Shown piece by piece: positions 41,045-50,049 of a stretch of 64,000 nucleotides of DNA. Each line of letters begins with the position of its first letter. The stretch's first letter is position 1. The stretch is from Capillimicrobium parvum (GTDB taxonomy: Bacteria > Actinomycetota > Thermoleophilia > Solirubrobacterales > Solirubrobacteraceae), in assembly GCF_021172045.1 (NCBI RefSeq), contig NZ_CP087164.1, forward strand, positions 682,001 through 746,000, read 5' to 3'. The position numbers were made by a program, and so were the translations under genes. The notes below the pieces were generated by a model, which was given only the letters and a program-made list of their open reading frames with translations, searched no databases and was not told where the DNA came from.

Positions 41045-42161
41045 GACGTGCCTCCTCGATCGGGTACCTGCGTGTCGTACCAGTTGGATGGGCCGCCGTC
41101 GAGGCCTTGGCCGCGCTGCTCGCCAGGGATCCATCCATGCCAGGCGCTCCCGCGCGCTCGCCGCGGCGTCGGACCTCGAGGGCACGATCACCGCCAACGC
41201 CGAGTTCGGCAGCGTGCGGTTCGGTTTCGCTCGAACACCCGAAACGGCTTTGAAGACCGGACGGGCCACCGGGCGCCGTCGCCCCCCGGGCAGTTCGTCA
41301 CCGGGACCGCGACTACCCGAAGCCCTACCCTGCCGAGCATGGCTCCGAGCGAAGTCGCTGCAAACGAAGCACATTTGCAAGCCGCTTGATCTGCCTCGAA
41401 AACCGCGCGACGAACTGCAATCGTCGACCGCCGCCTTGCAGCGGCTCAGTGGCTGACGCGACCAGGCGCCGCGCTGAGGCCCGTCGCGTCTCCCGGCTCG
41501 GGCAGCAGCAGCGCGACGGTGAAGGACGAGGCGGCCGCGAGATCGACGTCGAAGACCACGGTCGACGCCGCCGCGGGCACCGCGACAGGCACGTAGTCGA
41601 TGGCCAACGGAGCGACGTGTCCCCGGCGGTCGTCACCGGCGGCGAGCGGCCAGGCGTCGCGTTTCTCGAGCCGCTCGTGCTCCAGACGAAACGGCTCGTC
41701 GGCGAACTCCGCGAATTCCGCGGTGAGGGTCGCCAGAGCGAACCGCACCGGCCGCTGGAGCACAGCTGACGGCAGCTACGACGGCCAGTGCCGAGACGAT
41801 CACGCGTCGACTGACGCGATCAGCTGCAGAGGCCCACGCGCGAATCGCACACGGCAGCGGCTGCTGCGAGTGCGAACCGACCCGAGCATGCCATCGCCGG
41901 TCGTGGCGGCCCCGCGGGAAGGTGATCCGCTCCAATGGCTCCCGCGGTCTGAGATTGAAGGCGGCAAGCGCGTATTGCGTACCCGACAGGTGGCACACTC
42001 GCGGGCGCAGCTTCAGCAGCGGGCCTTTGAGGTCCGCCGACGAGAGAGGCCGGTGCTCAGCCGTTGTCGTTCTGGTGGTGCCGCGGATCCAAACTCTGGG
42101 CGGAGCGGTGATGTCGCAATTCCGCTAGACGTCCGCCGCCCCATGGGTCACGCTGGCAGGC
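41045..42161. other. 1.1-kb stretch without a recognised intact gene
   Basis: Apart from the doubtful secreted ORF at 41446-41803 no frame shows a recognised family. GC falls slightly and several frames are broken, unlike neighbouring genes. The AGGAGG of the barrel-protein gene lies at its left end; the start of the Ada-AlkA fusion at its right. Might be decayed coding DNA. Confidence 0.4.
41446..41803 (-). pseudogene. Possible frameshifted lipoprotein/secreted protein
   Basis: From GTG 41803 the frame reads VIVSALAVVAAVSCAPAAGA, a signal with a lipobox-like AVSC. Around 41745-41760 the plausible coding text continues in another frame as VRFALATLTAEFAEFADEPF and on to a stop at 41446 with acidic, strand-like VAVPAAASTVVFDVDLAAAS. 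Either a recent one-base indel or chance. No family recognised. Confidence 0.35.
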
Positions 42162-43646
42162 GTGACCGAGGACTTCGACCGCTGCTACCGGGCCATCCGC
42201 TCGCGCGATCCGCGCTTCGACGGCTGGTTCATCACCGCGGTCACGTCGACCGGGATCTACTGCCGCCCGAGCTGCCCCGCGATGACCCCGAAGCGGGAGA
42301 ACGTGCGCTTCTACCCGTCGGCGGCGGCCGCCCAGCAGGCCGGCTTCCGGGCGTGCAAGCGCTGCCGCCCGGACGCTGCGCCGGGCTCGCCGGAGTGGGA
42401 CGGGCGGGCGGACGTCGTCGCGCGGGCCATGCGCATGATCGCCGACGGCGTCGTCGACCGTGACGGCGTCCCCGGCCTCGCGGCGCAGCTCGGCTACAGC
42501 GTGCGCCAGCTCCAGCGGCTGCTGCTCGCCGAGGTCGGCGCGGGGCCGATCGCGGTCGCCCGCGCCCAGCGCGCCCAGACCGCACGGGTGCTGATCGAGA
42601 CCACGGCGCTGTCGATGACCGACGTCGCGTTCGCCTCCGGCTTCGCCAGCATCCGCCAGTTCAACGACACGGTACGGGCGGTCTTCGCGTCGTCGCCCAC
42701 CGATCTGCGCCGCAGGGCCGCCGCGCGCGACGGCACGACGCCCGCGCCCGGGGCGATCGCCGTGCGGCTGCCGTTTCGCCGGCCGCTGTGCCCGGACAAC
42801 CTCTTCGGCCATCTCGCCGCGACCGCGGTGCCCGGCGTCGAGGAGGTCCGCGGCGCGACCTATCGCCGTACGCTGCGGCTGACCCACGGCGCGGGGATCG
42901 TGGAGCTCACGCCGGCCGCCGACCATGTGGCGTGCCGCCTGATGCTCGCCGACCTGCGCGACCTCGCCGCGGCGATCTCGCGCTCGCGCTGGCTGCTCGA
43001 CCTCGATGCCGACCCGGTCGCCGTCGACGAGCAGCTCGCGACCGACCCGGCGCTCGCGCCGATCGTGCGCGCCGCGCCCGGCCGCCGGGTACCGCGCTGC
43101 GCCGACGGTCCCGAGCTCGCCGTGCGGGCGGTCCTGGGCCAGCAGATCTCGACCGCCGCGGCGCGGACCTACGCCGCGCGGCTCGTTACCGCGATCGGCG
43201 AGCCGGTGGAGGACCGCGGCGGCGGGCTGACGCACCTCTTCCCGGCCCCCGAGGCATTGCGCGAGGTGCCCGTCGCGATGCCGGCGAGCCGGCGGCGCAC
43301 CCTGGCGGCGCTCCTCGACGCGCTGGCCGGCGGGCGCCTCGATCTCGGCCCCGGCTGCGACCGCGAGGCCGCGCTCGACACGCTCGGCCGGCTGCCCGGC
43401 TTCGGCCCGTGGACGATCGGCACGATCGCGATGCGCGCGCTCGGCGATCCCGACGCGTTCGTCGCCGGCGATCTCGGCGTGCGGCGGGCCGCCGAGGCCC
43501 TCGGGCTGCCGGCCACCCCCGGCGCCCTCACCGCCCGCTCGGCCGCGTGGCGGCCATGGCGCGCGTACGCCGTGCAGTACCTGTGGTCGACCGGCGATCA
43601 CGAGATCAACCGCTGGCCGGCCACATCGATCCAAGAGGCCGCATGA
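42162..43646 (+). CDS. Ada-AlkA fusion: DNA-methylation-responsive regulator and 3-methyladenine glycosylase
   Basis: 494 residues. N-terminal Ada zinc domain with Cys34, Cys38, Cys65, Cys68 ([13 protein letters not shown]); Cys34 would accept a methyl group from DNA phosphotriesters. Next an AraC-type helix-turn-helix ([35 protein letters not shown]). The C-terminal half is Alk[11 protein letters not shown], helix-hairpin-helix [17 protein letters not shown] and catalytic Asp437 in AGDLGVRR. It senses alkylation and excises alkylated bases. GTG 42162; ATGA overlap with ogt. Confidence 0.93.
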   Translation: MTEDFDRCYRAIRSRDPRFDGWFITAVTSTGIYCRPSCPAMTPKRENVRFYPSAAAAQQAGFRACKRCRPDAAPGSPEWDGRADVVARAMRMIADGVVDRDGVPGLAAQLGYSVRQLQRLLLAEVGAGPIAVARAQRAQTARVLIETTALSMTDVAFASGFASIRQFNDTVRAVFASSPTDLRRRAAARDGTTPAPGAIAVRLPFRRPLCPDNLFGHLAATAVPGVEEVRGATYRRTLRLTHGAGIVELTPAADHVACRLMLADLRDLAAAISRSRWLLDLDADPVAVDEQLATDPALAPIVRAAPGRRVPRCADGPELAVRAVLGQQISTAAARTYAARLVTAIGEPVEDRGGGLTHLFPAPEALREVPVAMPASRRRTLAALLDALAGGRLDLGPGCDREAALDTLGRLPGFGPWTIGTIAMRALGDPDAFVAGDLGVRRAAEALGLPATPGALTARSAAWRPWRAYAVQYLWSTGDHEINRWPATSIQEAA

Positions 43647-44158
43647 CCCAGATGACGACGGCGACGATCGACAGCCCGATCGGGCCGCTGAGCCTGACCG
43701 CCCGCGACGGGGCGCTGACGCACGTGCACATGCACGAGCAGCGCCACGCCGCGGCGCCGGCGCCCGACGCGCTGCGCGACGACGCCGCGTTCCCGGAGGC
43801 GGTGCGCCAGTTCGCCGAGTACTTCGCGGGCGAGCGGACCGCGTTCGACCTGGCGCTCGCGCCCGGGGGGACGCCGTTCCAGCTGCGGGTCTGGGAGGCG
43901 CTGCGGGAGATCCCCTACGGCGAGACGATCAGCTACGGCGAGCTCGCCCGCCGGGTCGGCAGCCCCGGCGCGTTCCGGGCCGTCGGCCTGGCGAACGGCC
44001 GCAATCCGCTGGCGATCGTCGTCCCCTGCCACCGGGTGATCGGCGCCGACGGCGGGCTCACGGGCTATGGCGGCGGGCTGGAACGCAAGCGCTGGCTGCT
44101 GGCGCACGAGGCCGCGCACCGGCCGGCGCCGGTGGACGGGCAGCTCCAGCTGCAGTGA
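43643..44158 (+). CDS. ogt: Methylated-DNA--protein-cysteine S-methyltransferase
   Basis: 171 residues. Acceptor Cys129 in [10 protein letters not shown], with the arginine finger and HTH in [20 protein letters not shown]. It removes methyl from O6-methylguanine by suicidal transfer. Overlaps the Ada-AlkA stop by four bases, so the alkylation sensor controls its own partner repair enzyme. Confidence 0.94.
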   Translation: MTQMTTATIDSPIGPLSLTARDGALTHVHMHEQRHAAAPAPDALRDDAAFPEAVRQFAEYFAGERTAFDLALAPGGTPFQLRVWEALREIPYGETISYGELARRVGSPGAFRAVGLANGRNPLAIVVPCHRVIGADGGLTGYGGGLERKRWLLAHEAAHRPAPVDGQLQLQ

Positions 44159-44306
44159 GCCTCATCCAGGTGCGCACCGAGGCGTCCGTCGTGGCACTCG
44201 CAGCGGGTCTCGAGGCGCGGGTCCTGATCACGCTCGGCCGGCGCCGCTTCGGCGCGGTGCGCCCGTCACACGTCGACGCATTCGAGATCCTGCCTTCAGG
44301 GTCGGC

Positions 44307-45134
44307 TCAGTCGAGGAAGATGTCGGTCTGCAGCGCGCTCGGGTCGTCGCCGTACCCGTAGCCCGACAGGTCGGTGATGCCCTCCTCGGCGAGCACCTCG
44401 TCGTCGATGTAGAAGTTGCCGCTCGCCTGGCGGCTGTCGCGCATGAGGATCGCGTGCGCGGCGTCGGCCATGATCTCCGGCTTGCGCGAGCGGGCCATGG
44501 CCGCGTCGCCGCCGAGCAGGTTCTGGACCGCGGCGGTGGCGATGAGCGTCCGCGGCCACAGCGAGTTGACCGCGATCCCGTCGCCTCGCAGCTCCTCGGC
44601 CAGCCCAAGCGTTGTGAGGCTCATCCCGTACTTCGCCATCGTGTAGGCGAGGCTCGCGCCCGCCCACCGCGGGTTGAGGTTGATCGGCGGCGACAGGGTG
44701 AGGATGTGCGCGTTGCTTGCCTTGCGCAGATGCGGCAGCGCGAGCTTCGACAGCAGATACGTGCCGCGCGCGTTGATGTCCTGCATGAGGTCATAGCGCT
44801 TCATGTCCATCTCGGACGTGTTGCGCAGGTCGATCGCGCTGGCGTTGTTGACGACCACGTCGATGCCGCCGAACGTCTCTGCGGTCTGCGCGACCGCCGC
44901 GGCGACGGACTCGTCGTCGCGCACGTCGCCGACGATCGGGAGCGCCTTGCCGCCGGCCTGCTCGATCTCCTCGGCGGCGGTGAAGACGGTGCCCTCGAGC
45001 TTGGGGTGCGGCTCGGCCGTCTTGGCCAGCAGCGCGACGTTGGCGCCGTCGCGGGCGGCGCGCAGGGCGATCGCCAGCCCGATGCCGCGGCTGCCGCCGC
45101 TCATGATCAGCGTCTTGCCTGAGAGGTCGCTCAT
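44307..45134 (-). CDS. SDR family oxidoreductase, HSDL2-like
   Basis: 275 residues. Starts LSGKTLIMSGGSRGIGLAIA (cofactor GGSRGIG), then VVVNNASAIDL, LTLSPPINLNP and YTMAKYGMS with the catalytic Tyr/Lys. The SPP in place of SSS and the PINLNPRW signature are typical of the hydroxysteroid-dehydrogenase-like-2 clade. Catalytic Ser is therefore probably the one in TLSPP. TACGCT lies six bases before ATG 45134 (leaderless). Substrate unknown, perhaps acyl-CoA or sterol-like. Confidence 0.85.
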   Translation of the reverse strand: MSDLSGKTLIMSGGSRGIGLAIALRAARDGANVALLAKTAEPHPKLEGTVFTAAEEIEQAGGKALPIVGDVRDDESVAAAVAQTAETFGGIDVVVNNASAIDLRNTSEMDMKRYDLMQDINARGTYLLSKLALPHLRKASNAHILTLSPPINLNPRWAGASLAYTMAKYGMSLTTLGLAEELRGDGIAVNSLWPRTLIATAAVQNLLGGDAAMARSRKPEIMADAAHAILMRDSRQASGNFYIDDEVLAEEGITDLSGYGYGDDPSALQTDIFLD

Positions 45135-45195
45135 CGCGCGAGCGTATTGGTCGGTCTGGCCCGCCGTCGCTGGCGGCTGTGTCACCGTTTGGAGG

Positions 45196-45816
45196 ATGCC
45201 CGGCCGCAACCGCGTCACGCCGATGGGCGACATCGTGGCGATCCCGCTGCACGGCGCCTGGACCGGCAACCGCGGCCGCTTGCACCGCGAGCGCGAGATC
45301 GTCCGCTTCCATGCCGGGGACCTGTGGATCACGTGCGCGCTGGAGTTCAAGGACCGCCGCAACGAGCAGTGGCGCCCGGACGGCTTCACCTGGCTGTACT
45401 TCTACGACGAGGCGGTGGCGTTCGCCGCCGGCCACCGGCCCTGTGGCGAGTGCCGCCGTGCCGCCTACGTGAACTACCAGCAGGCTTGGGCCGACGGCCT
45501 CGGCGGCGCGTTGCCCGGCGCGCCGGAGATGAACCGCCGCCTGCACGGCGAGCGGATCGTGCGCGGGACACACCGCCGCCGCCTGCACGAGCTGGCGTGG
45601 CCGGAGCTGCCTGACGGCACGTTCGTCCGGGCCGGTGATCGCGCCGCGCTCGTCCGCGGCGCCGAGCTCGTCGAGTGGACGACCGAGGGCTACGGCGCGC
45701 GCCGCCGGCGTCCGCGGCAGGGGACCGCCACCGTGATCACCCCGCCCGCGAGCGTCGCCGTGCTGCGCGCCGGCTACCCAATTCAGGTCGACCAATCCGC
45801 ACGCGGGCTCCGATAA
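45196..45816 (+). CDS. Hypothetical protein with Ada-like CxxC turn
   Basis: 206 residues. A central YFYDEAVAFAAGHRPCGECR recalls the AAxAAGxRPCxxCRP turn of Ada zinc domains, but only this one Cys pair is present, so a complete Cys4 site is not formed. The rest (IVRFHAGDLWITCALEFKD, RLHELAWPELPDGTFVRAGD) suggests a small beta-rich enzyme. ATG 45196 has GGAGG immediately upstream. Lies near but not within the alkylation-repair unit. Unrecognised. Confidence 0.55.
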   Translation: MPGRNRVTPMGDIVAIPLHGAWTGNRGRLHREREIVRFHAGDLWITCALEFKDRRNEQWRPDGFTWLYFYDEAVAFAAGHRPCGECRRAAYVNYQQAWADGLGGALPGAPEMNRRLHGERIVRGTHRRRLHELAWPELPDGTFVRAGDRAALVRGAELVEWTTEGYGARRRRPRQGTATVITPPASVAVLRAGYPIQVDQSARGLR

Positions 45817-45847
45817 GGTCCCGTCGTGGACATGATTGTCAACAATC
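45814..45847 (+). promoter_or_regulatory. Leaderless promoter and internal operator of the GntR gene
   Basis: -10 TAAGGT (45814-45819) ends six bases before GTG 45826. A perfect 14-bp dyad GATTGT-CA-ACAATC covers 45834-45847, that is about codons 3 to 8. The xTTGT..ACAAx form suits a FadR/FCD-type GntR dimer. Binding would block transcription at about +9 to +22. Confidence 0.55.
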
Positions 45848-46470
45848 GTGACGACGACGGCTACGTCCGCCTGCGCGACGAGATCGTCACCGGTCGCCTT
45901 CAGCCCAACGAGCGCCTGGTCGAGCTCGACCTCAGCGAGCGCCTCGGGGTCGGCCGCGCCGCGATCCGCACCGCGCTCGTCCGGCTCGAGTCCGAGGGCC
46001 TCGTCGAGCGCGAGCGCCACCGCGGCGCGAAGGTGCGCCTCGTCGACGAGCACGAGGCGGTCGAGATCCTCGAGGCGCGCGCCATGCTCGAGGGGCTGGC
46101 CGCGCGGCACGCCGCCCGCCGCGCGACGCCCGAGGACGTCGCCGGGCTGCGCGAGATCCTCGCCGGGATGCGGACGCGGCTCGACGCCGGCGACCTGCTC
46201 GGCGCTTCGGACCAGAACGCCGTCCTGCACCGCCGCATCCTGCAGATCAGCGGCCACGCCACCGCGCAGCGGCTGATCTCGACCATGCGCTCGCAGCTCG
46301 TGCGCTTCCAGTTCCGCACCATCCTCGTGCCCGGCCGGCCCGAGCGGTCGTTCGCCGAGCACACGGCGATCGTCGGCGCGCTGGAGGCCGGCGACGGCGA
46401 TGCCGCCGAGGCGGCCATGCGCCTCCACCTGTCCCACGTCGCCCAGACCCTGTCCGCCTCACCCGAGTAG
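45826..46470 (+). CDS. GntR-family regulator with FCD effector domain
   Basis: 214 residues. Winged helix: YVRLRDEIVTGRLQPNERLV, ELDLSERLGVGRAAIRTALV. The helical FCD domain follows with ARAMLEGLAARHAARRATPE and the metal/effector histidines in VLHRRILQISGH, then HTAIVGALEAGD and HLSHVAQ. FCD regulators usually respond to organic acids such as ring-cleavage products. First gene of the 45.8-51.6 kb operon; the next gene starts 13 bases later with AGAGGAGAG. Confidence 0.9.
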   Translation: MDMIVNNRDDDGYVRLRDEIVTGRLQPNERLVELDLSERLGVGRAAIRTALVRLESEGLVERERHRGAKVRLVDEHEAVEILEARAMLEGLAARHAARRATPEDVAGLREILAGMRTRLDAGDLLGASDQNAVLHRRILQISGHATAQRLISTMRSQLVRFQFRTILVPGRPERSFAEHTAIVGALEAGDGDAAEAAMRLHLSHVAQTLSASPE

Positions 46471-46483
46471 AGGAGAGCCCAGC

Positions 46484-47608
46484 ATGCCCGCCCGCACCAC
46501 GCCGCCGTTCCGCGCCGACCACGTCGGCAGCCTGCTGCGTCCGAAGTGGCTGCTGCAGGCGCGCGACGACCACAAGGCCGGGCGCATCGACGACGACGAG
46601 CTGCGGGGCAAGGAGGGCGAGGCGATCCTGGAGGCGATCGCCATGCAGCGCGACGTAGGCCTACTGAGCGCCACCGACGGCGAGTTCCGCCGCACGTCGT
46701 GGCACATGGACTTCATCTACTCGCTCGCCGGCGTCTCGCAGGTCGAGGGCGAGTCGATCCACGTGCAGTTCCGCAACGAGGAGGGCGAGTACGACTACGC
46801 GCCCCCGGCGATGCACGTCGACGGGCGCATCGGCCTGCGCGAGACGATCTTCGGCGACGCGTTCCGCTTCCTGCGCGACAACGTCGACGAGCGCATCATG
46901 CCGAAGCTGACGATCCCCTCGCCGTCGATGGTCCACTACCGCGGCGGCAACTCGTCGATCGACCAGTCCGTGTACCCGGACGTCGAGCAGTTCTGGAGCG
47001 ACCTGGCCAGCGCCTACCACGACGAGATGCAGGCCGTCTACGACCTCGGCTGTCGCTACCTGCAGCTCGACGACACGTCGCTGGCCTACGTCAACGACCC
47101 GAAGCAGCGCGAGCACATCGCCGAGATCGGCGGGGATCCCGAGCACCTGCATGAGCAGTACATCGCGAACTTCAACCGCGCGATCGAGGGCCGTCCGGAC
47201 GACCTCACGATCACGACGCACCTGTGCCGCGGCAACAACCAGTCGATGTGGGCCGCGGAGGGCGGCTACGACTTCGTCGCGGAGGCGCTGTTCGGCGACC
47301 TCAACGTCGACGGCTACTTCCTCGAGTTCGACGACGAGCGCTCCGGCGGCTTCGAGCCGCTGCGCTTCGTGCCCAAGGGCAAGGTCGTCGTGCTCGGCCT
47401 GGTGACGACCAAGCGCCCCGAGCTGGAGGACAAGGACATGCTCAAGCGGCGCATCGAGGCGGCGTCGAAGTTCGTGGACCTCGACCAGCTGTGCCTGTCG
47501 CCGCAGTGCGGGTTCTCGAGCACGTGGGAGGGCAACAAGCTCACGCACGACGACCAGAGGGCCAAGCTCGCGCTGATCGTCGAGACCGCGGCCGAGGTCT
47601 GGGGCTGA
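46484..47608 (+). CDS. MetE C-terminal-like (cobalamin-independent methionine synthase family) protein
   Basis: 374 residues, one TIM-barrel unit like YxjG-type proteins rather than the ~750-residue MetE. FRADHVGSLLRP opens the barrel; SATDGEFRRTSWHMDFIYSL and YLQLDDTSLAY are substrate loops. Zinc ligands are His246-x-Cys248 (THLCRG) and Cys342 (LSPQCGFSS), the H-x-C ... C set of MetE. The family transfers methyl groups to a zinc-bound thiol; several members act in catabolic operons on unknown donors. Here it heads a ring-cleavage operon, so methyl transfer from a methoxylated substrate is conceivable but unproven. Confidence 0.85.
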   Translation: MPARTTPPFRADHVGSLLRPKWLLQARDDHKAGRIDDDELRGKEGEAILEAIAMQRDVGLLSATDGEFRRTSWHMDFIYSLAGVSQVEGESIHVQFRNEEGEYDYAPPAMHVDGRIGLRETIFGDAFRFLRDNVDERIMPKLTIPSPSMVHYRGGNSSIDQSVYPDVEQFWSDLASAYHDEMQAVYDLGCRYLQLDDTSLAYVNDPKQREHIAEIGGDPEHLHEQYIANFNRAIEGRPDDLTITTHLCRGNNQSMWAAEGGYDFVAEALFGDLNVDGYFLEFDDERSGGFEPLRFVPKGKVVVLGLVTTKRPELEDKDMLKRRIEAASKFVDLDQLCLSPQCGFSSTWEGNKLTHDDQRAKLALIVETAAEVWG

Positions 47609-47609
47609 G

Positions 47610-48365
47610 GTGACCGTCGTCGGCATCCTCGGCCTGGGCGAGGCCGGCGGGCTGATCGCGGCCGACCTGCGCGCGGCGGGAGCGACGGTGCGCGGCTACG
47701 ACCCGCTGCCCGCGACCCGACCGGACGCGGGCAGCGAGGCCGAGGCGGCGGCGGGGGCCGACGTCGTGCTGAGCCTGACGACCGCGGCGCATGCGCGGGA
47801 GGCCGCCGAGGCGGCCGCCGGCGCGCTGCGGCCCGGCCAGCTCTACGCCGACCTCAACACCTCGGGCGCCGCGCTCAAGCAGGAGCTCGCGACGCTCGTG
47901 GCGCCGACCGGCGCCGCGTTCGCCGACGTGGCGCTCATGGCGCCGGTGCCGGACCACGGGCTGCGCACGCCGGCGCTCGCGTCCGGGCCCGGTGCCGAAG
48001 CGTTCTCGGCCGCGCTCGGGGCGCTCGGCATGCCGGTCGAGACGGTGGGCGCGCGGCCGGGCGACGCCGCCCAGCGCAAGCTGCTGCGCAGCGTCCTGTG
48101 GAAGGGGATGGCGGCGGTCGTCACCGAGGCGCTCGCCGCCGCGCGCGCCGCGGGCGAGGAGGCGTGGATGCGCGAGCAGATCGTCTCGGTCTTCGAGTCG
48201 GCCGACGGCGCGCTCGCCGCGCACATGGAGACGGGCAGCATCCGGCACGCGCAGCGCCGGATGCGCGAGATGGAGGAAGCGGCGGCGATGCTCGATGAGC
48301 TCGGCGTCCGACCGCGCGTGGCCGAGGCGGCCGCCGCCTGGCTGCAGGAGCTGCAACGTGGCTGA
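47610..48365 (+). CDS. NAD(P)-binding 6-phosphogluconate-dehydrogenase-like protein (DUF1932 C-terminus)
   Basis: 251 residues. Rossmann start VGILGLGEAGGLIAADL, then GADVVLSLTTAAHA and YADLNTSGAALKQ as in beta-hydroxyacid dehydrogenases, with the C-terminal helical domain of the DUF1932 type (AQRKLLRSVLWKGMAAVVTE, Lys in catalytic position). It could oxidise a hydroxy acid or cyclic hemiacetal. GTG 47610 follows the MetE-like stop by one base; overlaps the next gene by eight bases. Confidence 0.82.
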   Translation: MTVVGILGLGEAGGLIAADLRAAGATVRGYDPLPATRPDAGSEAEAAAGADVVLSLTTAAHAREAAEAAAGALRPGQLYADLNTSGAALKQELATLVAPTGAAFADVALMAPVPDHGLRTPALASGPGAEAFSAALGALGMPVETVGARPGDAAQRKLLRSVLWKGMAAVVTEALAAARAAGEEAWMREQIVSVFESADGALAAHMETGSIRHAQRRMREMEEAAAMLDELGVRPRVAEAAAAWLQELQRG

Positions 48366-49284
48366 TCACCCGGAGCCCAGCGACCGCGCGCGTGAGCTGG
48401 TGCGCGGCGCGGTCGACTACCACGTCCACATCGCGCCGGACTTCGTCGACCGGCGCATCACCGACGTCGGCCTGGCCCGCCGCTGTCTGGAGACCGGGCA
48501 GGCCGGGTTCGGCCTGAAGTCGCACTACACGTCGACCGCCGAGCGCGCCCAGGTCGTCGCCGAGGCGGTGCCGGGCGTCACGGTGCTCGGGACCATCACC
48601 CTGAACCGCAGCATCGGCGGGCTCAACCCGCTCGCGGTGGAGATCGCGGCGCGGGAGGGGGCGCGCGTCGTGTGGTTTCCGACGGTCTCCTCGGTCAACG
48701 AGCAGCACGAGGTGCTGAAGGCAGATCCGAACGGCAAGGTGCCGGTCTGGGTGCGCTTCGAGCTGTCGCTGCGCGAGGCCGGGCTGGCGTGCGAGCCGGT
48801 GCCGGTGGTCGACGGGGCGGGCGCTCTGCTGCCGGAGGCGCGCGAGGTGCTCGGCGTCATCGCCCGCCACGAGATGGTCCTGTGCACCGGCCACCTCTCG
48901 CGCGACGAGATCTTCACGCTCGTCGACGGGGCGGTCGAGGCGGGCGTGCGCCAGATCGTCGTCACGCACCCGGAGTTCCCATCGCAGAACGTGTCGGCCG
49001 CCGACCAGGTCGCGCTGGCCGAGCGCGGCGCGCTGCTCGAGCGCTGCTTCACGACGACGTACACGGGCAAGGCGCCGTGGGAGCGCTTCTTCGAGGCGAC
49101 CCGCGCGGTCGGCGCCGAGCGCACGCTGTGGTCGACCGACCTCGGCCAGAGGTTCAACCCGCCGGTCGAGGACGGCATGGCCCTGATGGCCGACCGCTTC
49201 CTCGAGGCCGGCTTCAGCGACGAGGAGGTCGCGACGATGGCGGTCACCAACACGCGGCGGATCGCGGGACTGGAGGCGCTCTGA
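48358..49284 (+). CDS. DUF6282-like metal-dependent hydrolase of the amidohydrolase fold
   Basis: 308 residues. VDYHVHIAPDFVDRRITD carries the HxH metal motif near residue 23, GFGLKSHYTST has a Lys/His pair, VLCTGHLSRDEIF and VVTHPEFPSQNVS give further His ligands, and LWSTDLGQRFNPP the terminal Asp. The order is that of amidohydrolases, and matches proteins annotated DUF6282. In this operon it occupies the place of a lactonase (LigI-like) step. GTG 48358. Confidence 0.78.
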   Translation: MADHPEPSDRARELVRGAVDYHVHIAPDFVDRRITDVGLARRCLETGQAGFGLKSHYTSTAERAQVVAEAVPGVTVLGTITLNRSIGGLNPLAVEIAAREGARVVWFPTVSSVNEQHEVLKADPNGKVPVWVRFELSLREAGLACEPVPVVDGAGALLPEAREVLGVIARHEMVLCTGHLSRDEIFTLVDGAVEAGVRQIVVTHPEFPSQNVSAADQVALAERGALLERCFTTTYTGKAPWERFFEATRAVGAERTLWSTDLGQRFNPPVEDGMALMADRFLEAGFSDEEVATMAVTNTRRIAGLEAL

Positions 49285-49997
49285 TGGCCCGTCGCATCCA
49301 GGTCATCGGCGCCCACTCGGCGGACTTCGTCTGGCGCGCCGGCGGGGCGATCGCGGCGTGCACCGCGGCCGGCGGCGAGGCCGAGGTCATCGCGCTGTCC
49401 TACGGCGAACGCGGGGAGTCCGGCGAGCTGTGGAAGCAGGAGGGGCAGACGGTCGAGAACGTCAAGGAGATCCGCCACGGCGAGGCCGAGCGCGCCGCGG
49501 ACCATCTCGGCGCGAGCCTCCGCTGCCTCGACATGGGCGACTACCCGCTGCAGGTCGACGGCGACCGGCTGCTGGAGATCGCCGAGGTCATCCGCGCGTT
49601 CGCGCCCGACGTCCTCGTCACCCACACCGACACCGACCCGTTCAACCCGGACCATCCGATCGCGTACGGCGCGGTCGACCGGGCGCGCGGGCTCGCCGCG
49701 GGCGCCGGGGTCCGCAGCGCGTTCGCCACGATCAGGCCGCCCGCGCTGTTCCTGTTCGAGCCCCATCAGCCCGAGCTGTGCAACTTCACGCCGACGACGT
49801 TCGTCGACATCACCGCGGTCTTCGAGCGCAAGCAGGCGGCGATGGCCGAGATGCAGGCGCAGAGGTACCTGCAGACCTACTACGCCGAGCGCGCCGGCCA
49901 CCGCGCCAACCACGCGCGCCGCGCGTCCGGTGACCAGGACGTGCGCCAGGCCGAGGCGTTCCAGCGGGTGATCCCGCAGGTGGTGAGCGAGCTGTGA
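49284..49997 (+). CDS. PIG-L family protein, 4-oxalomesaconate hydratase (GalB)-like
   Basis: 237 residues. Zinc motif GAHSADFVWRAGGAIA near the start, then ALSYGERGESGELWKQEGQT, TDTDPFNPDHPIAYGAV with the third ligand, and FEPHQPELCNFTPTTFVDI. The AHxADFVWRAGG and SYGERGES strings are those of GalB-type 4-oxalomesaconate hydratases of gallate/protocatechuate catabolism, not of GlcNAc-PI or mycothiol deacetylases. It would add water to give 4-carboxy-4-hydroxy-2-oxoadipate. Starts on the stop of the hydrolase gene (TGATG). Confidence 0.82.
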   Translation: MARRIQVIGAHSADFVWRAGGAIAACTAAGGEAEVIALSYGERGESGELWKQEGQTVENVKEIRHGEAERAADHLGASLRCLDMGDYPLQVDGDRLLEIAEVIRAFAPDVLVTHTDTDPFNPDHPIAYGAVDRARGLAAGAGVRSAFATIRPPALFLFEPHQPELCNFTPTTFVDITAVFERKQAAMAEMQAQRYLQTYYAERAGHRANHARRASGDQDVRQAEAFQRVIPQVVSEL

Positions 49998-50049
49998 TGC
50001 CCTGCGGGCACTCACACACTGCGGCAACGACCCTGCGGGAGGTCTCATC

